Source: JAISFI01 sp031553775 (GTDB taxonomy: Bacteria > Bacteroidota > Bacteroidia > Bacteroidales > Azobacteroidaceae). From it: a stretch of 64,000 nt of DNA. The stretch covers positions 1 to 64,000 of the forward strand of contig JAVBLA010000012.1 in assembly GCA_031553775.1 (NCBI GenBank), read 5' to 3'. Below, piece by piece: positions 8,588 to 16,663 of this stretch (within the stretch, counting starts at the first letter, position 1; every line of letters starts with the position of its first letter). Under the pieces are notes generated by a model. The model was given only the letters and a program-made list of their open reading frames with translations, had not been told where the DNA came from and ran no database searches. A program made the translations under genes and the position numbers.

Positions 8588-9265
8588 CTAAAAACTAAAA
8601 CTACATTGTATGCCAAAAGACCTTCGATTGTAACGGGTACGCTCAAAGATGGCAGGTTCCACTCTCAGGCTCAAATCCGGACTTATATCAAAGTCAAAAA
8701 GTTGAGCATCCACATAAGCATCTATCATACATATAACGTACAATCCTACTGTAATGATGTAACTCAAGTCCCTGTTCCTGCGATAAAAATCTTTTTTCCG
8801 CTTTAAGACTCCGGCAAACCAGGCTGAATCACTGGAAGAAATTACATATCCATACGGAACAAAATCATTATAGGATTGAGTATTCGGATCGCTATCCGTA
8901 AAATCCAGATAAGCATTAGAATAATCTTTATAAAACCGACTGTTAAACGAAATAGCATAGGCACATCCCATAAAACCACCATAAACGATAGGTAATTTCC
9001 AGTATTTACGGTTATAAATCTGCCCTAAACCAGGAAATATTGCTGAATAAATGACAGCCTTGGTCGGGTTGGGAGAAAAGGAAGACTTAAGCAGCGTATC
9101 CATTGCAAGTGGCCGGGTAACAGTTTCCGGGACAAAACGAATCGTATCTGCCGGAAGAGGGTCCAATACAAGACTATCCGGTTCCTGCGCCCGAACCGGC
9201 TGGAAGAAAGCACAGATCAAAACCAATATGGAAATAACACAAGACCTCAAATGTCCAATTTTCAA
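8588..9265 (-). CDS. DUF5683 domain protein, exported
   Basis: A 225-residue protein of unknown function. It starts with a signal peptide (to about QPVRAQ at 26), followed by a Pro-rich stretch and a conserved core from about 65 (NPTKAVIYSAIFPGLGQIYNRKYWKLP) with hydrophobic segments near 90-110 (VYGGFMGCAYAISF) and 170-190 (YIITVGLYVICMIDAYVDAQ). The core matches the DUF5683 family, found almost only in Bacteroidota and regularly next to parB. The C-terminus is beta-like. Position between parB (16 bases upstream) and the lytic transglycosylase suggests an envelope role; none is established. Confidence 0.82.
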   Translation of the reverse strand: MKIGHLRSCVISILVLICAFFQPVRAQEPDSLVLDPLPADTIRFVPETVTRPLAMDTLLKSSFSPNPTKAVIYSAIFPGLGQIYNRKYWKLPIVYGGFMGCAYAISFNSRFYKDYSNAYLDFTDSDPNTQSYNDFVPYGYVISSSDSAWFAGVLKRKKDFYRRNRDLSYIITVGLYVICMIDAYVDAQLFDFDISPDLSLRVEPAIFERTRYNRRSFGIQCSFSF

Positions 9266-9281
9266 TGCGCTAAGATAACGA

Positions 9282-10166
9282 TTATTTTTTTAAAGAGTCA
9301 AATATCACCATAATTCTTTCCAAATCCTTTTCTGATTGGAAGGGGATGGATATTTTTCCTTTTCCTTTCTCATTGCAGACAAACTGCACTTTTGTTCCGA
9401 AAAACCGGGAAAGCGCCTGTTTTAAATCGGAAAAATCAGTAGAAGCGTCCGGAGTTTTCTGTTCCACCGGAGTTTTTCCTTCATCAGGGTCATTATTGAG
9501 AATCCGGATCGTTTCTTCTGTTTTTCTAACAGAGAATCCTTGTTCCAGGATTTGTTCATAAATATCTAATTGAATTGCCGGATCACTTACACCGAGCAGG
9601 GCCTTTGCATGTCCCATATCGATTTTTTTATCTTTCAGGCCCATTTGAATTTCTGCAGGAAGTTTGAGTATCCGCAGGAAATTGGCAATGGTTGCCCGTT
9701 TTTTTCCGATCCGTTCGCTTAATTTGTCCTGAGTAAGATTATACGATTCTATCAGGTTCTGGAAAGCCAATGCAATTTCCACAGGGTTCAGGTCTTCGCG
9801 TTGAATATTCTCGATCAACGCCATTTCCTTCATATTTTCATCCCCCACCGTTTTCACATATGCAGGAATCGTTTCCAGACCTGCCAGTTTAGAAGCCCGG
9901 TATCTGCGTTCTCCGGAAATAATCTGATATTCATCTTTTCCTACCTCCCGCAGGGTAATGGGTTGAACCAAGCCCAAGGCCTTGATTGATGTAGCCAATT
10001 CTTCCAGGGCTTCCTGATCGAACGACCTGCGCGGCTGATCCGGATTGGCATGGATTTTAGACAACGCTATTTCACTGATGGAAGACGATCCGTTGGTCTT
10101 GATATCTTCCATGGTAATCAGGGCATCTAAGCCTCTTCCTAACGGTGATCTGGATTGCTTTGCCAT
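9282..10166 (-). CDS. parB: Chromosome-partitioning protein ParB
   Basis: A 294-residue centromere-binding CTPase that loads at parS and spreads along DNA. The N-terminal domain holds the CTP-binding GERRYRA motif (85-91) and ALIENIQREDLNPVE; the middle helix-turn-helix region is NLTQDKLSERIGKKRATIAN; the C-terminal dimerisation part is near 240-294. Its ATG overlaps the parA stop by one base (TAATG), so the two are translationally coupled. A parS-like palindrome at 39927-39956 in this window is its probable target. Confidence 0.96.
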   Translation of the reverse strand: MAKQSRSPLGRGLDALITMEDIKTNGSSSISEIALSKIHANPDQPRRSFDQEALEELATSIKALGLVQPITLREVGKDEYQIISGERRYRASKLAGLETIPAYVKTVGDENMKEMALIENIQREDLNPVEIALAFQNLIESYNLTQDKLSERIGKKRATIANFLRILKLPAEIQMGLKDKKIDMGHAKALLGVSDPAIQLDIYEQILEQGFSVRKTEETIRILNNDPDEGKTPVEQKTPDASTDFSDLKQALSRFFGTKVQFVCNEKGKGKISIPFQSEKDLERIMVIFDSLKK

Positions 10167-10939
10167 TACTTATGATTTACATTTTTTTCGATCAGTTCTT
10201 TTGCCAGTTGCATATGGTTATACGAACCACGTGACTCCGGATCATACAGTAAAACCGGCTGTCCGTAACTCGGCGCCTCGCTCAGTTTGATATTCCGTTG
10301 AATTACGGTTTCAAAAACCAATTCACGGAAATGTTTTTTTACTTCTTCATAAATCTGATTAGCCAAACGCAGACGGGAATCGTACATCGTCAGCAAAAAG
10401 CCTTCAATGTCAAGTCCGGGATTCAACTTCGATTTAATAATTTTGATTGTATTCAATAACTTGCTGATTCCTTCCAGGGCAAAATATTCACATTGCACAG
10501 GGATAATAACCGAATCGGCGGCTGTGAGCGCATTAACGGTAATCAAACCCAGAGAAGGGGAACAGTCGACCAACACGAAATCATAATCGTCTTTAATGCT
10601 TTTCAATACCCGTTGCAATACTTTTTCCCGGTTCTCCAAATCCAGCATTTCAATTTCCGCACCTACCAGATCTATATGCGAAGGGATAATATCCAGATGA
10701 TCCAATTCCGTTTGAACAATAGCAGATTTTGTTTCTATTCCGTTCACTATACATTCATAAATAGAACGTTCCACCTGACGGATATCAACTCCCAGGCCAG
10801 AAGAAGCATTTGCCTGCGGATCGGCATCTACAACCAACACTTTCTTGTCCAAAGCAGCCAATGATGCTGCCAGATTAATCGTAGTGGTGGTCTTACCGAC
10901 TCCTCCTTTTTGGTTTGCCAAAGCAATAATCTTTCCCAT
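10166..10939 (-). CDS. parA: Chromosome-partitioning ATPase ParA (Soj)
   Basis: A 257-residue deviant-Walker ATPase read from ATG 10939 (MGKIIALANQ); the frame stays open 22 codons upstream but that stretch contains the -7 box at 10969-10976. The Walker A motif KGGVGKTTT is near residues 11-19, Walker A' and B are DADPQANASSG and FVLVDCSPSLG. It binds DNA nonspecifically as an ATP dimer and is stimulated by ParB. First gene of the par-DUF5683-mltD-rel block; divergent from surE with about 160 bases between. Confidence 0.96.
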   Translation of the reverse strand: MGKIIALANQKGGVGKTTTTINLAASLAALDKKVLVVDADPQANASSGLGVDIRQVERSIYECIVNGIETKSAIVQTELDHLDIIPSHIDLVGAEIEMLDLENREKVLQRVLKSIKDDYDFVLVDCSPSLGLITVNALTAADSVIIPVQCEYFALEGISKLLNTIKIIKSKLNPGLDIEGFLLTMYDSRLRLANQIYEEVKKHFRELVFETVIQRNIKLSEAPSYGQPVLLYDPESRGSYNHMQLAKELIEKNVNHK

Positions 10940-10968
10940 TCGGATCGCTGTTTTTAATTTACAGAAGG

Positions 10969-10976
10969 CAAAAGTA
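10969..10976 (-). promoter_or_regulatory. -7 box of the parAB operon
   Basis: On the minus strand TACTTTTG is a full match to TAnnTTTG, 30 bases upstream of the parA ATG. The -33 region is poor. A DnaA-box-like TGTTGATAA lies at 11048-11056 in the same divergent gap, the same 9-mer that is clustered at 58013-58363. Confidence 0.5.
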
Positions 10977-11065
10977 CACAATAATTCAAAATAACCTGTA
11001 TACAAAAATGCTAAACAATGCTATGATTGTTGAAAAGTACTCTTTATTGTTGATAACTTTTTTCC

Positions 11066-11087
11066 TACCTTTGCACAAAATTTGTGC
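11066..11087 (+). promoter_or_regulatory. surE promoter with palindrome over the start site
   Basis: TACCTTTG (11066-11073) is a perfect -7 box, with a weak TTTA at the -33 position (11043-11046). Directly overlapping its last base is a perfect inverted repeat GCACAAA-A-TTTGTGC (11073-11087), placed where transcription should begin. It could be an operator or a hairpin at the 5' end of the transcript. Confidence 0.5.
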
Positions 11088-11098
11088 CAAAATAAAAT

Positions 11099-11860
11099 AT
11101 GAAACCTCTCATCCTGATAACCAACGATGACGGATTCCGCGCAAAGGGGATCCAAACACTGACAGAAGCATTGAAACCTCTGGGAGACATTGTAGTGCTG
11201 GCCCCGGACGGTCCCCGGTCGGGAATGTCCAGCGCTATCACTTCGCATATTCCCATCCGCGCCAAAAAAGAAAGAGAAGAAGAAGGACTGACAGTATACA
11301 GTTGCACGGGTACCCCGGTCGACTGTGTAAAACTTGCGATCAATGAGATTCTCGATCGCAAACCGGATCTGTTGGTATCAGGAATTAATCACGGATCAAA
11401 TGCCTCAATCTGTATATTGTATTCAGGAACAATGGGAGCTGCCCTCGAAGGCACAATATTCGGAATCAATTCTATCGGCTTTTCGTTGACGCATCATTCA
11501 CATGATGCCGATTTTTCCGAAGCCGGAGAATATGCCAATTCCATTTCCAGGAAAGTATTAGAAGAAGGGCTTCCGGAAGGAGTTTGCCTGAATGTGAATA
11601 TTCCACATGAAGGGGCACCGAATGGGATTAAGGTCTGCACACAAACTAAGGGAAGATGGATCAATGAATTTCAGAAGGCAAAAGACCCCGATAAAAATGA
11701 CGTTTTCTGGCTGACCGGAAGTTTCCGGAACGATGATCCTCAGAACATCGATTCCGATGAATGGGCATTAGCTAATGGTTATGTCTCCATTGTTCCGAGT
11801 AAAATAGACATGACTGCTTATGAAATAGTCGAGAAAATGAAATTATGGGAAACAAACTGA
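11099..11860 (+). CDS. surE: 5'/3'-nucleotidase SurE
   Basis: A 253-residue metal-dependent nucleotidase that dephosphorylates nucleoside monophosphates, cytoplasmic. The N-terminal ITNDDGFRAKGIQTL carries the two metal-binding Asp (10, 11). Further family blocks are LAPDGPRSGMSSAIT, SCTGTPVDCVKLAI, VSGINHGSNASICILYSGTMGAALEG and GFVS/YVSIVPSKIDMTAY near the end. Length is normal. It is followed by lpxB after a 400-base gap; surE next to lpxB is common in Bacteroidota. Confidence 0.95.
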   Translation: MKPLILITNDDGFRAKGIQTLTEALKPLGDIVVLAPDGPRSGMSSAITSHIPIRAKKEREEEGLTVYSCTGTPVDCVKLAINEILDRKPDLLVSGINHGSNASICILYSGTMGAALEGTIFGINSIGFSLTHHSHDADFSEAGEYANSISRKVLEEGLPEGVCLNVNIPHEGAPNGIKVCTQTKGRWINEFQKAKDPDKNDVFWLTGSFRNDDPQNIDSDEWALANGYVSIVPSKIDMTAYEIVEKMKLWETN

Positions 11861-11917
11861 CGATCATTCTTTGTTAAAGAACCTGAAATCTGATCTTCCG
11901 GCATTGGGAGAATCTCT

Positions 11918-12106
11918 TTAGTAAAATAAAATTGTCATCAGACCGGCACAACACGTAAAGAAGAAAATGGCAACAAACTTGTTCATTCCCCCTAAGGCTA
12001 ACGATCTTTGAACAATAACATGTGCTAATAGCTTCTGAAATAAGTATTTATACCTGATTATCGACTTGAAAGGGCATTCACAGATTATTTTCTCTTCATT
12101 GCTCAT
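11918..12106 (-). CDS. Possible small membrane protein, hypothetical
   Basis: A 62-residue frame in the surE-lpxB gap, antisense to both. The C-terminal 22 residues (MNKFVAIFFFTCCAGLMTIL) look like a membrane helix and the N-terminal part is polar with several Cys and Lys. No family recognised. It has no clear ribosome-binding site or complete -7 box, and may be chance. The rest of the 11861-12260 gap holds only the lpxB -7 box. Confidence 0.2.
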   Translation of the reverse strand: MSNEEKIICECPFKSIIRYKYLFQKLLAHVIVQRSLALGGMNKFVAIFFFTCCAGLMTILFY

Positions 12107-12172
12107 GCCGTTTCAAGGCTTAAAAATATAAATTTTCAACCTGCATCCATACCATTTTTCAGATTATACTTC

Positions 12173-12180
12173 TACCTTTG
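12173..12180 (+). promoter_or_regulatory. -7 box upstream of lpxB
   Basis: TACCTTTG, an exact TAnnTTTG match, 81 bases before the lpxB ATG. No TTTG at the expected -33 distance. Implies a leader of about 75 bases. Confidence 0.5.
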
Positions 12181-12260
12181 TTTCAATATTTATAAAACAG
12201 ACTTAATGATTCTGACGCACATTTGTCGTTATCAAATCTGTTTCTATTTAATTTTTCAAT

Positions 12261-13403
12261 ATGAAATATTACCTGGTGGTTGGTGAAGCCTCCGGCGATC
12301 TGCATGCTTCCAATTTAATGAATGCATTGAAAAATATCGATGAAAAAGCGGAATTTCGTTTTTTCGGAGGGGATTTGATGCAATCCGTAGGAGGAACATT
12401 GGTAAAACATTACCGGGACATGGCTTATATGGGATTTATTCCCGTACTACTGAATCTTCGCACCATTTTCAAAAATATGGAGATGTGCCGGAACGATATC
12501 CGGGACTGGCAACCCGATGTGGTGATCCTGGTAGATTATCCCGGATTTAACCTGAAAATAGCCCAATATGTAAAAACACAATTACACATTCCGGTTTATT
12601 ATTACATTTCTCCTAAAATCTGGGCGTGGAAAACCTACCGGATCAAAAATATCCGGAAATATGTGGATAAAATGTATTCCATCCTGCCTTTTGAGGTAGA
12701 TTTTTACAAGCAATACAATTATGCCATCGAATATGTGGGAAATCCCACAGTAGACGCAATTGCCAACCGGGAATTCGCCAATGAAACCGCTGAAGAATTT
12801 TTCCGGGCCAATCAATTGGAGAATAAGCCGGTTATTGCCATCCTGGCAGGAAGCAGGAAGCAGGAAATCAAAGATAATCTTCCTACTATGCTCCGGGCTG
12901 CTTTCGAATTCAATGATCACCAGTTAGTCATTGCGGGAGCACCCGGCATCGATTCTGAATATTACCGGCAGTATACTCAAGCTGTTCCTGTAAAAATCGT
13001 TTTCAACCAAACTTACCGGTTACTGCAACAATCGGCAGCAGCATTGGTCACTTCGGGTACCGCCACCCTGGAAACTGCACTTTTCCGTGTTCCGCAAACT
13101 GTTTGTTATGAAACCCCGGTAAAACACCTGGTCAGTTTTGTTTTCGAGCGTTTTTTTCATGTCAGGTATATTTCACTCGTGAATCTTATTGCCGGAAAAA
13201 CGATTGTAAAAGAATTATTTGCCAAGTATTTTTCAGAACAGGCTGTCCGGGAAGAATTGCGTGCTCTCTTATATGAAAAAACATACAGACAGCAAATGCT
13301 CGAGGGTTATGATGAGGTTATCCGTATCCTGGGAAAACCCGGTGCATCGGAAAGAGCAGGAGTATCGATATACCGGAGCCTGCAATCTGAAACCACACGG
13401 TAA
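12261..13403 (+). CDS. lpxB: Lipid-A-disaccharide synthase
   Basis: A 380-residue GT19 glycosyltransferase joining UDP-2,3-diacylglucosamine and lipid X into lipid A disaccharide at the inner membrane. It opens with VVGEASGDLHASNLM, the family's nucleotide-site signature, and has FFGGDLMQSVG, VILVDYPGFNLKIA, YYISPKIWAWKTYRIKNIRK, VGNPTVDAI, ILAGSRKQEIKDNLPT and the donor-binding block LVTSGTATLETALFRVPQTV. Length matches the family. Shows the organism makes lipid A by the usual route. Converges on pssA. Confidence 0.96.
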   Translation: MKYYLVVGEASGDLHASNLMNALKNIDEKAEFRFFGGDLMQSVGGTLVKHYRDMAYMGFIPVLLNLRTIFKNMEMCRNDIRDWQPDVVILVDYPGFNLKIAQYVKTQLHIPVYYYISPKIWAWKTYRIKNIRKYVDKMYSILPFEVDFYKQYNYAIEYVGNPTVDAIANREFANETAEEFFRANQLENKPVIAILAGSRKQEIKDNLPTMLRAAFEFNDHQLVIAGAPGIDSEYYRQYTQAVPVKIVFNQTYRLLQQSAAALVTSGTATLETALFRVPQTVCYETPVKHLVSFVFERFFHVRYISLVNLIAGKTIVKELFAKYFSEQAVREELRALLYEKTYRQQMLEGYDEVIRILGKPGASERAGVSIYRSLQSETTR

Positions 13404-13471
13404 TCTTCCCGCACGCTACCGGAAATAAAAAAATAGCCACTTAAGAATGATAACAAAGAGTTTTTCTGCTT

Positions 13472-14158
13472 TCAGGCTTTCCGGGAAAACAAAGAAAGTA
13501 GAATGTACAAAACAATACCTATAGCTATTCCCAACCATCCCAGGAATATAAGAGCCAGAATTGTTGCGAGAATTAAAATATAACGGATAGCATTATCTTT
13601 CAAAGAAAAATTTTTGACTTTCAAAGAAAACATTGGAATTTCGGAAATCAACAACCAGGAAAAAACGAACACCATAACAATGGTGCAGATAATATATACC
13701 AACTCATGTCCATGGGCATATTCAAGGGTTCCTATCACAGCCGACGACCAGAACATTGCATTGGCAGGCACCGGTAAGCCGATAAAAGAAGTGGTCTGAC
13801 GTTCATCTATATTGAATTTTGCCAACCTCAAGGCAGAAAAGACCGGAATCAAAAATGCAAAATAAGAAATATAAGTTCCACAGGGACATTCAAGCGTAAG
13901 CGACTGCAAAGCATTGAATATCAGACATCCGGGAGCAAATCCGAAGCTGATTACATCAGCCAGGGAATCCAGGTCTTTTCCGATAGGGGAATATGCTTTC
14001 AGCAAACGGGCAGCCAAGCCATCAAAAAAATCCAGCACAGCAGCCAACAGGATGAAAAAAAATGCATACAGAAAAGATCCCTCGAATGCCATTACACAAG
14101 AAACACAACCTGCAAAGAGGTTCAGACAGGTAATAAAGTTGGGGATATGCTTTTTCAT
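13472..14158 (-). CDS. pssA: CDP-diacylglycerol-serine O-phosphatidyltransferase
   Basis: A 228-residue integral membrane enzyme making phosphatidylserine from CDP-DAG and serine. Start taken at ATG 14158 (MKKHIPNFITCLNLFAGC), 7 bases after the psd stop; the frame's upstream ATG lies inside psd. The CDP-alcohol phosphotransferase signature D-x2-DG-x2-AR is visible as DFFDGLAARLLKAYSPIGKD with the last Asp inside the GKDLDSLADVISFG helix. Several membrane segments follow. Translationally close to psd, so serine lipid synthesis and decarboxylation are made together. Confidence 0.94.
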   Translation of the reverse strand: MKKHIPNFITCLNLFAGCVSCVMAFEGSFLYAFFFILLAAVLDFFDGLAARLLKAYSPIGKDLDSLADVISFGFAPGCLIFNALQSLTLECPCGTYISYFAFLIPVFSALRLAKFNIDERQTTSFIGLPVPANAMFWSSAVIGTLEYAHGHELVYIICTIVMVFVFSWLLISEIPMFSLKVKNFSLKDNAIRYILILATILALIFLGWLGIAIGIVLYILLSLFSRKA

Positions 14159-14165
14159 GAGAATT

Positions 14166-14828
14166 TTATTTATGTAAGCGGGCAACAGGAGTTATATCGC
14201 CAATCACTTTCTGATCCATTTCAACAAGAACTTCAGCATCTAAGGGAAGATAAATATCCACTCTGGAACCAAATTTGATGAACCCCATTTGTTCATTGAT
14301 TTCGCAGGTATCGCCCGGTTCCGCATAAGTTACGATCCGTCGCGCCATGGCTCCGGCAATTTGCCTGGCCATAATCCTGTCTCCTTTTTCCGTTTCAACA
14401 ACGACCATCGATCGTTCGTTTTCAGTACTGGATTTCGGAAGATATGCTGCCATAAAACGGCCTTTCTGGTGAGAAACATGTATTACCTTTCCTGCCACGG
14501 GAAACCAATTTGCATGCACATTGAAAACAGACATAAAAATGGAAACCATCATCCGTTTATCGTGGAAATATTCATTTTCCATTACCTCTTCGATAGCTAC
14601 GACGGTTCCGTCTGCGCAGGCAACTACCATTCCTTCGGAATCGCCGGGAAATACACGCCGGGGACTTCTGAAAAAGTTCAGAACCATCAGGAAAAAAAAG
14701 GCTGAAACCGAAGCAATGAAGTAAAAAAGGAAACAACCACCTGTGAAATAAAATGCTCCCAGGTTGATTAACAAAAGGATAAGAAACAAAATTAAAAGAA
14801 TGTTATTTCCTTCTTTGTGAACTTTCAT
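14166..14828 (-). CDS. psd: Phosphatidylserine decarboxylase proenzyme (short, PSD-A type)
   Basis: A 220-residue enzyme converting phosphatidylserine to phosphatidylethanolamine. Two N-terminal membrane segments (about 10-50) precede the catalytic part. The self-cleavage site is the GS pair in MGFIKFGSRVDIYLP near residue 190; the Ser becomes the pyruvoyl group. MSVFNVHANWFPVAGKV is the other conserved block. This is the short form seen in Bacteroidota and archaea rather than the longer proteobacterial form. First gene of the psd-pssA pair. Confidence 0.94.
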   Translation of the reverse strand: MKVHKEGNNILLILFLILLLINLGAFYFTGGCFLFYFIASVSAFFFLMVLNFFRSPRRVFPGDSEGMVVACADGTVVAIEEVMENEYFHDKRMMVSIFMSVFNVHANWFPVAGKVIHVSHQKGRFMAAYLPKSSTENERSMVVVETEKGDRIMARQIAGAMARRIVTYAEPGDTCEINEQMGFIKFGSRVDIYLPLDAEVLVEMDQKVIGDITPVARLHK

Positions 14829-14901
14829 CTAAAAATTTTCGCTTTTTTTGATTTTATTGGCAAAAGTAAAGCTTATTTACCGATTCCGCAAATAAATCTG
14901 A

Positions 14902-15246
14902 TTAAATGATACGAGATTTCATATAGCCTTCCTGCAGTAAGATTTCCAATACCCGTTTCCTGAAATCTCCCTGTATAATAATTTCGCCATCTTTGGCCGC
15001 ACCGCCTACCCCACATTTTGTTTTCAATAAACGGCCCAAATCCTGCATATCTTCCTGCATGCCGGAGAACCCGGTTATCAATGTAACCATTTTTCCTCCA
15101 CGGTTTTTTTTGTCGAGAGAGATCCGGAGTTGCTGTTTGTCTTTGGGGCCTGTAATCATTTCTTCCTCCTCACCGGTATCGTAATTAAAATCGGGATTTG
15201 TGGAATATACTACATTCAGCCTCTCTTTCCAATCATTTTTTTTCAT
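14902..15246 (-). CDS. Translation initiation factor SUI1/eIF1-like (YciH family)
   Basis: A 114-residue protein homologous to archaeal/eukaryotic initiation factor 1. The SUI1 core covers about 38-112: QQLRISLDKKNRGGKMVTLI, GFSGMQEDMQDLGRLLKTKCG, VGGAAKDGEIIIQGDFRKRVLEILL. The N-terminal 35 residues are acidic and probably flexible. Bacterial YciH-type proteins are thought to inhibit non-canonical initiation under stress; the role here is inferred from family only. Separate from psd by 73 bases, divergent from rex. Confidence 0.9.
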   Translation of the reverse strand: MKKNDWKERLNVVYSTNPDFNYDTGEEEEMITGPKDKQQLRISLDKKNRGGKMVTLITGFSGMQEDMQDLGRLLKTKCGVGGAAKDGEIIIQGDFRKRVLEILLQEGYMKSRII

Positions 15247-15320
15247 CAGTCTGTTATTTCTTCAGCCGGGCAAAAATAACATTTTTCCGACACAAAAAAC
15301 TTTTTTTGAGTCAATTTATT

Positions 15321-15328
15321 TATATTTG
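15321..15328 (+). promoter_or_regulatory. -7 box of rex
   Basis: TATATTTG matches TAnnTTTG exactly, 17 bases before the ATG at 15345. The frame remains open upstream to 15198, but this box rules out those earlier starts. No palindromic Rex operator (TTGTGAA...TTCACAA type) is visible here. Confidence 0.5.
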
Positions 15329-15344
15329 CACTTTATTCCGGAAA

Positions 15345-16004
15345 ATGTACCTGATGCCCCAACAAGTAAACATATATCAATGGAAAGTCCCGGAGCCAAC
15401 TCTCCGCAGGCTACCCTGGTATCTTGCTTTTATCAAGATATTGAAAAACAAGGGGGAAACTTATGTATCATCCACCCAGATAGCCAAAGAGATAAATGTA
15501 GATTCTTCGCAGGTAGCCAAAGATTTATCATTCGTAAATGTTTCCGGAAAAACGAGGGTCGGTTATGAAGTCGACTCACTGATTGAAGTATTGGAAGACT
15601 TTCTCGGTTTTACTTCTTCCCACAAAGCATTCCTCTTTGGTGTGGGAAGCCTGGGAGCTGCTTTATTGCACGACTCGGGTTTAAGCCAATACGGGCTGGA
15701 AGTCGTTGCCGGGTTCGACACAAAAAAGGCATTGGCAGGAACTTCCATTAATGGCATTCCTGTCTTCCACATTTCCGAATTTGAGCAGAAACAACAAGAA
15801 CTGGGAGCCAAAATCGGTATTCTCACAGTACCCGTGGAAAAGGCCCAGGAAGTTGCCGATCTGCTGATCGCCGGTGGGATCAAAGCCATATGGAATTTTA
15901 CACCCTTCAGAATCCGGGTCCCGGAAAATATTGTTGTACAGAACACTTCTATTTATGCACATTTAGCCGTAATGTTCAACCGGCTGTCAAATCCTCCTGC
16001 CTGA
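15345..16004 (+). CDS. rex: Redox-sensing transcriptional repressor Rex
   Basis: A 219-residue NADH/NAD+ sensor; an ATG three codons later (15354, MPQQVN) is an alternative start. Residues about 15-80 are the winged-helix domain (VPEPTLRRLPWYLAFI, YVSSTQIAKEINVDSSQVAKD). The Rossmann domain follows with the nucleotide loop GVGSLG at 99-104 and GFDTKKALAGTSINGIPV; the C-terminal IWNFTPFRIRVP and domain-swapped helix are present. Rex normally represses fermentation and respiration genes when NADH is low. Here it is the first gene of a run that continues through a FAH hydrolase to porU and porV, which is unusual company (see findings). Confidence 0.95.
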   Translation: MYLMPQQVNIYQWKVPEPTLRRLPWYLAFIKILKNKGETYVSSTQIAKEINVDSSQVAKDLSFVNVSGKTRVGYEVDSLIEVLEDFLGFTSSHKAFLFGVGSLGAALLHDSGLSQYGLEVVAGFDTKKALAGTSINGIPVFHISEFEQKQQELGAKIGILTVPVEKAQEVADLLIAGGIKAIWNFTPFRIRVPENIVVQNTSIYAHLAVMFNRLSNPPA

Positions 16005-16038
16005 AAACATTCTGGTAGTTAATTATGTTTAATTCAAA

Positions 16039-16656
16039 ATGAAAATTATTTGTGTTGGCATGAATTATGCATCTCACAATAAAGAGATGAATCATCCGTT
16101 AGAAAAAAAGGAAGAACCGGTGCTTTTTTTAAAACCGGATACTTCTCTGTTAAAAGGAGGTAAACCGTTTTTTATTCCGGATTTTTCCACGGAAGTTCAT
16201 TATGAAACGGAGATAGTGATTAAAATCAACCGGCTGGGGAAAAATATTGTCTCCCGCTTTGCTCACCGGTATTACAATGAAGTAACGGTGGGAATTGATT
16301 TTACGGCGCGCGACCTGCAACAACGCCTCAGACAAGAAGGTAAACCCTGGGAAATCTGTAAAGCGTTTGACAATTCGGCAGTTACCGGACAATTTGTCCC
16401 GTTAAGCCAGGCAGGACCAATAAATAATCTCCCTTTTTGCCTGCATATAAACAAAACATGCGTACAGGAAGGGAATACGGAGGATATGATTTTTAATGTC
16501 GATGAAATTATCAGTTATGCCAGCCGATTTTTCACACTGAAAATTGGCGACCTGATTTTTACAGGAACACCTGCCGGAGTCGGTCCGGTAAAAATAAACG
16601 ATCACCTGGAAGGATACATCGGCGAACAAAAATTACTTGATTTCCATGTGAAATAA
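16039..16656 (+). CDS. Fumarylacetoacetate hydrolase family protein
   Basis: A 205-residue cytosolic hydrolase/decarboxylase of the short FAH family (acylpyruvase, oxaloacetate decarboxylase or related). Metal ligands sit in the E-x-E motif of VHYETEIVIKI and in TVGIDFTARDLQQRLR; the substrate-loop pieces are KPWEICKAFDNSA and the C-terminal GDLIFTGTPAGVGPVK. The exact substrate is not readable; the small FahD1-like members act on acylpyruvates or oxaloacetate. It sits 34 bases after rex and 7 bases before porU. Confidence 0.92.
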   Translation: MKIICVGMNYASHNKEMNHPLEKKEEPVLFLKPDTSLLKGGKPFFIPDFSTEVHYETEIVIKINRLGKNIVSRFAHRYYNEVTVGIDFTARDLQQRLRQEGKPWEICKAFDNSAVTGQFVPLSQAGPINNLPFCLHINKTCVQEGNTEDMIFNVDEIISYASRFFTLKIGDLIFTGTPAGVGPVKINDHLEGYIGEQKLLDFHVK

Positions 16657-16663
16657 TAAAAAA

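Noticed and set aside
10215..10240. Second parS from the CCACGTGA word in parA
   Set aside because: Only the central CACGTG matches; flanking GTT/AAC are missing.
15198..15344. N-terminal extension of Rex
   Set aside because: It overlaps the divergent SUI1 gene and the rex -7 box; family members begin close to the winged helix.
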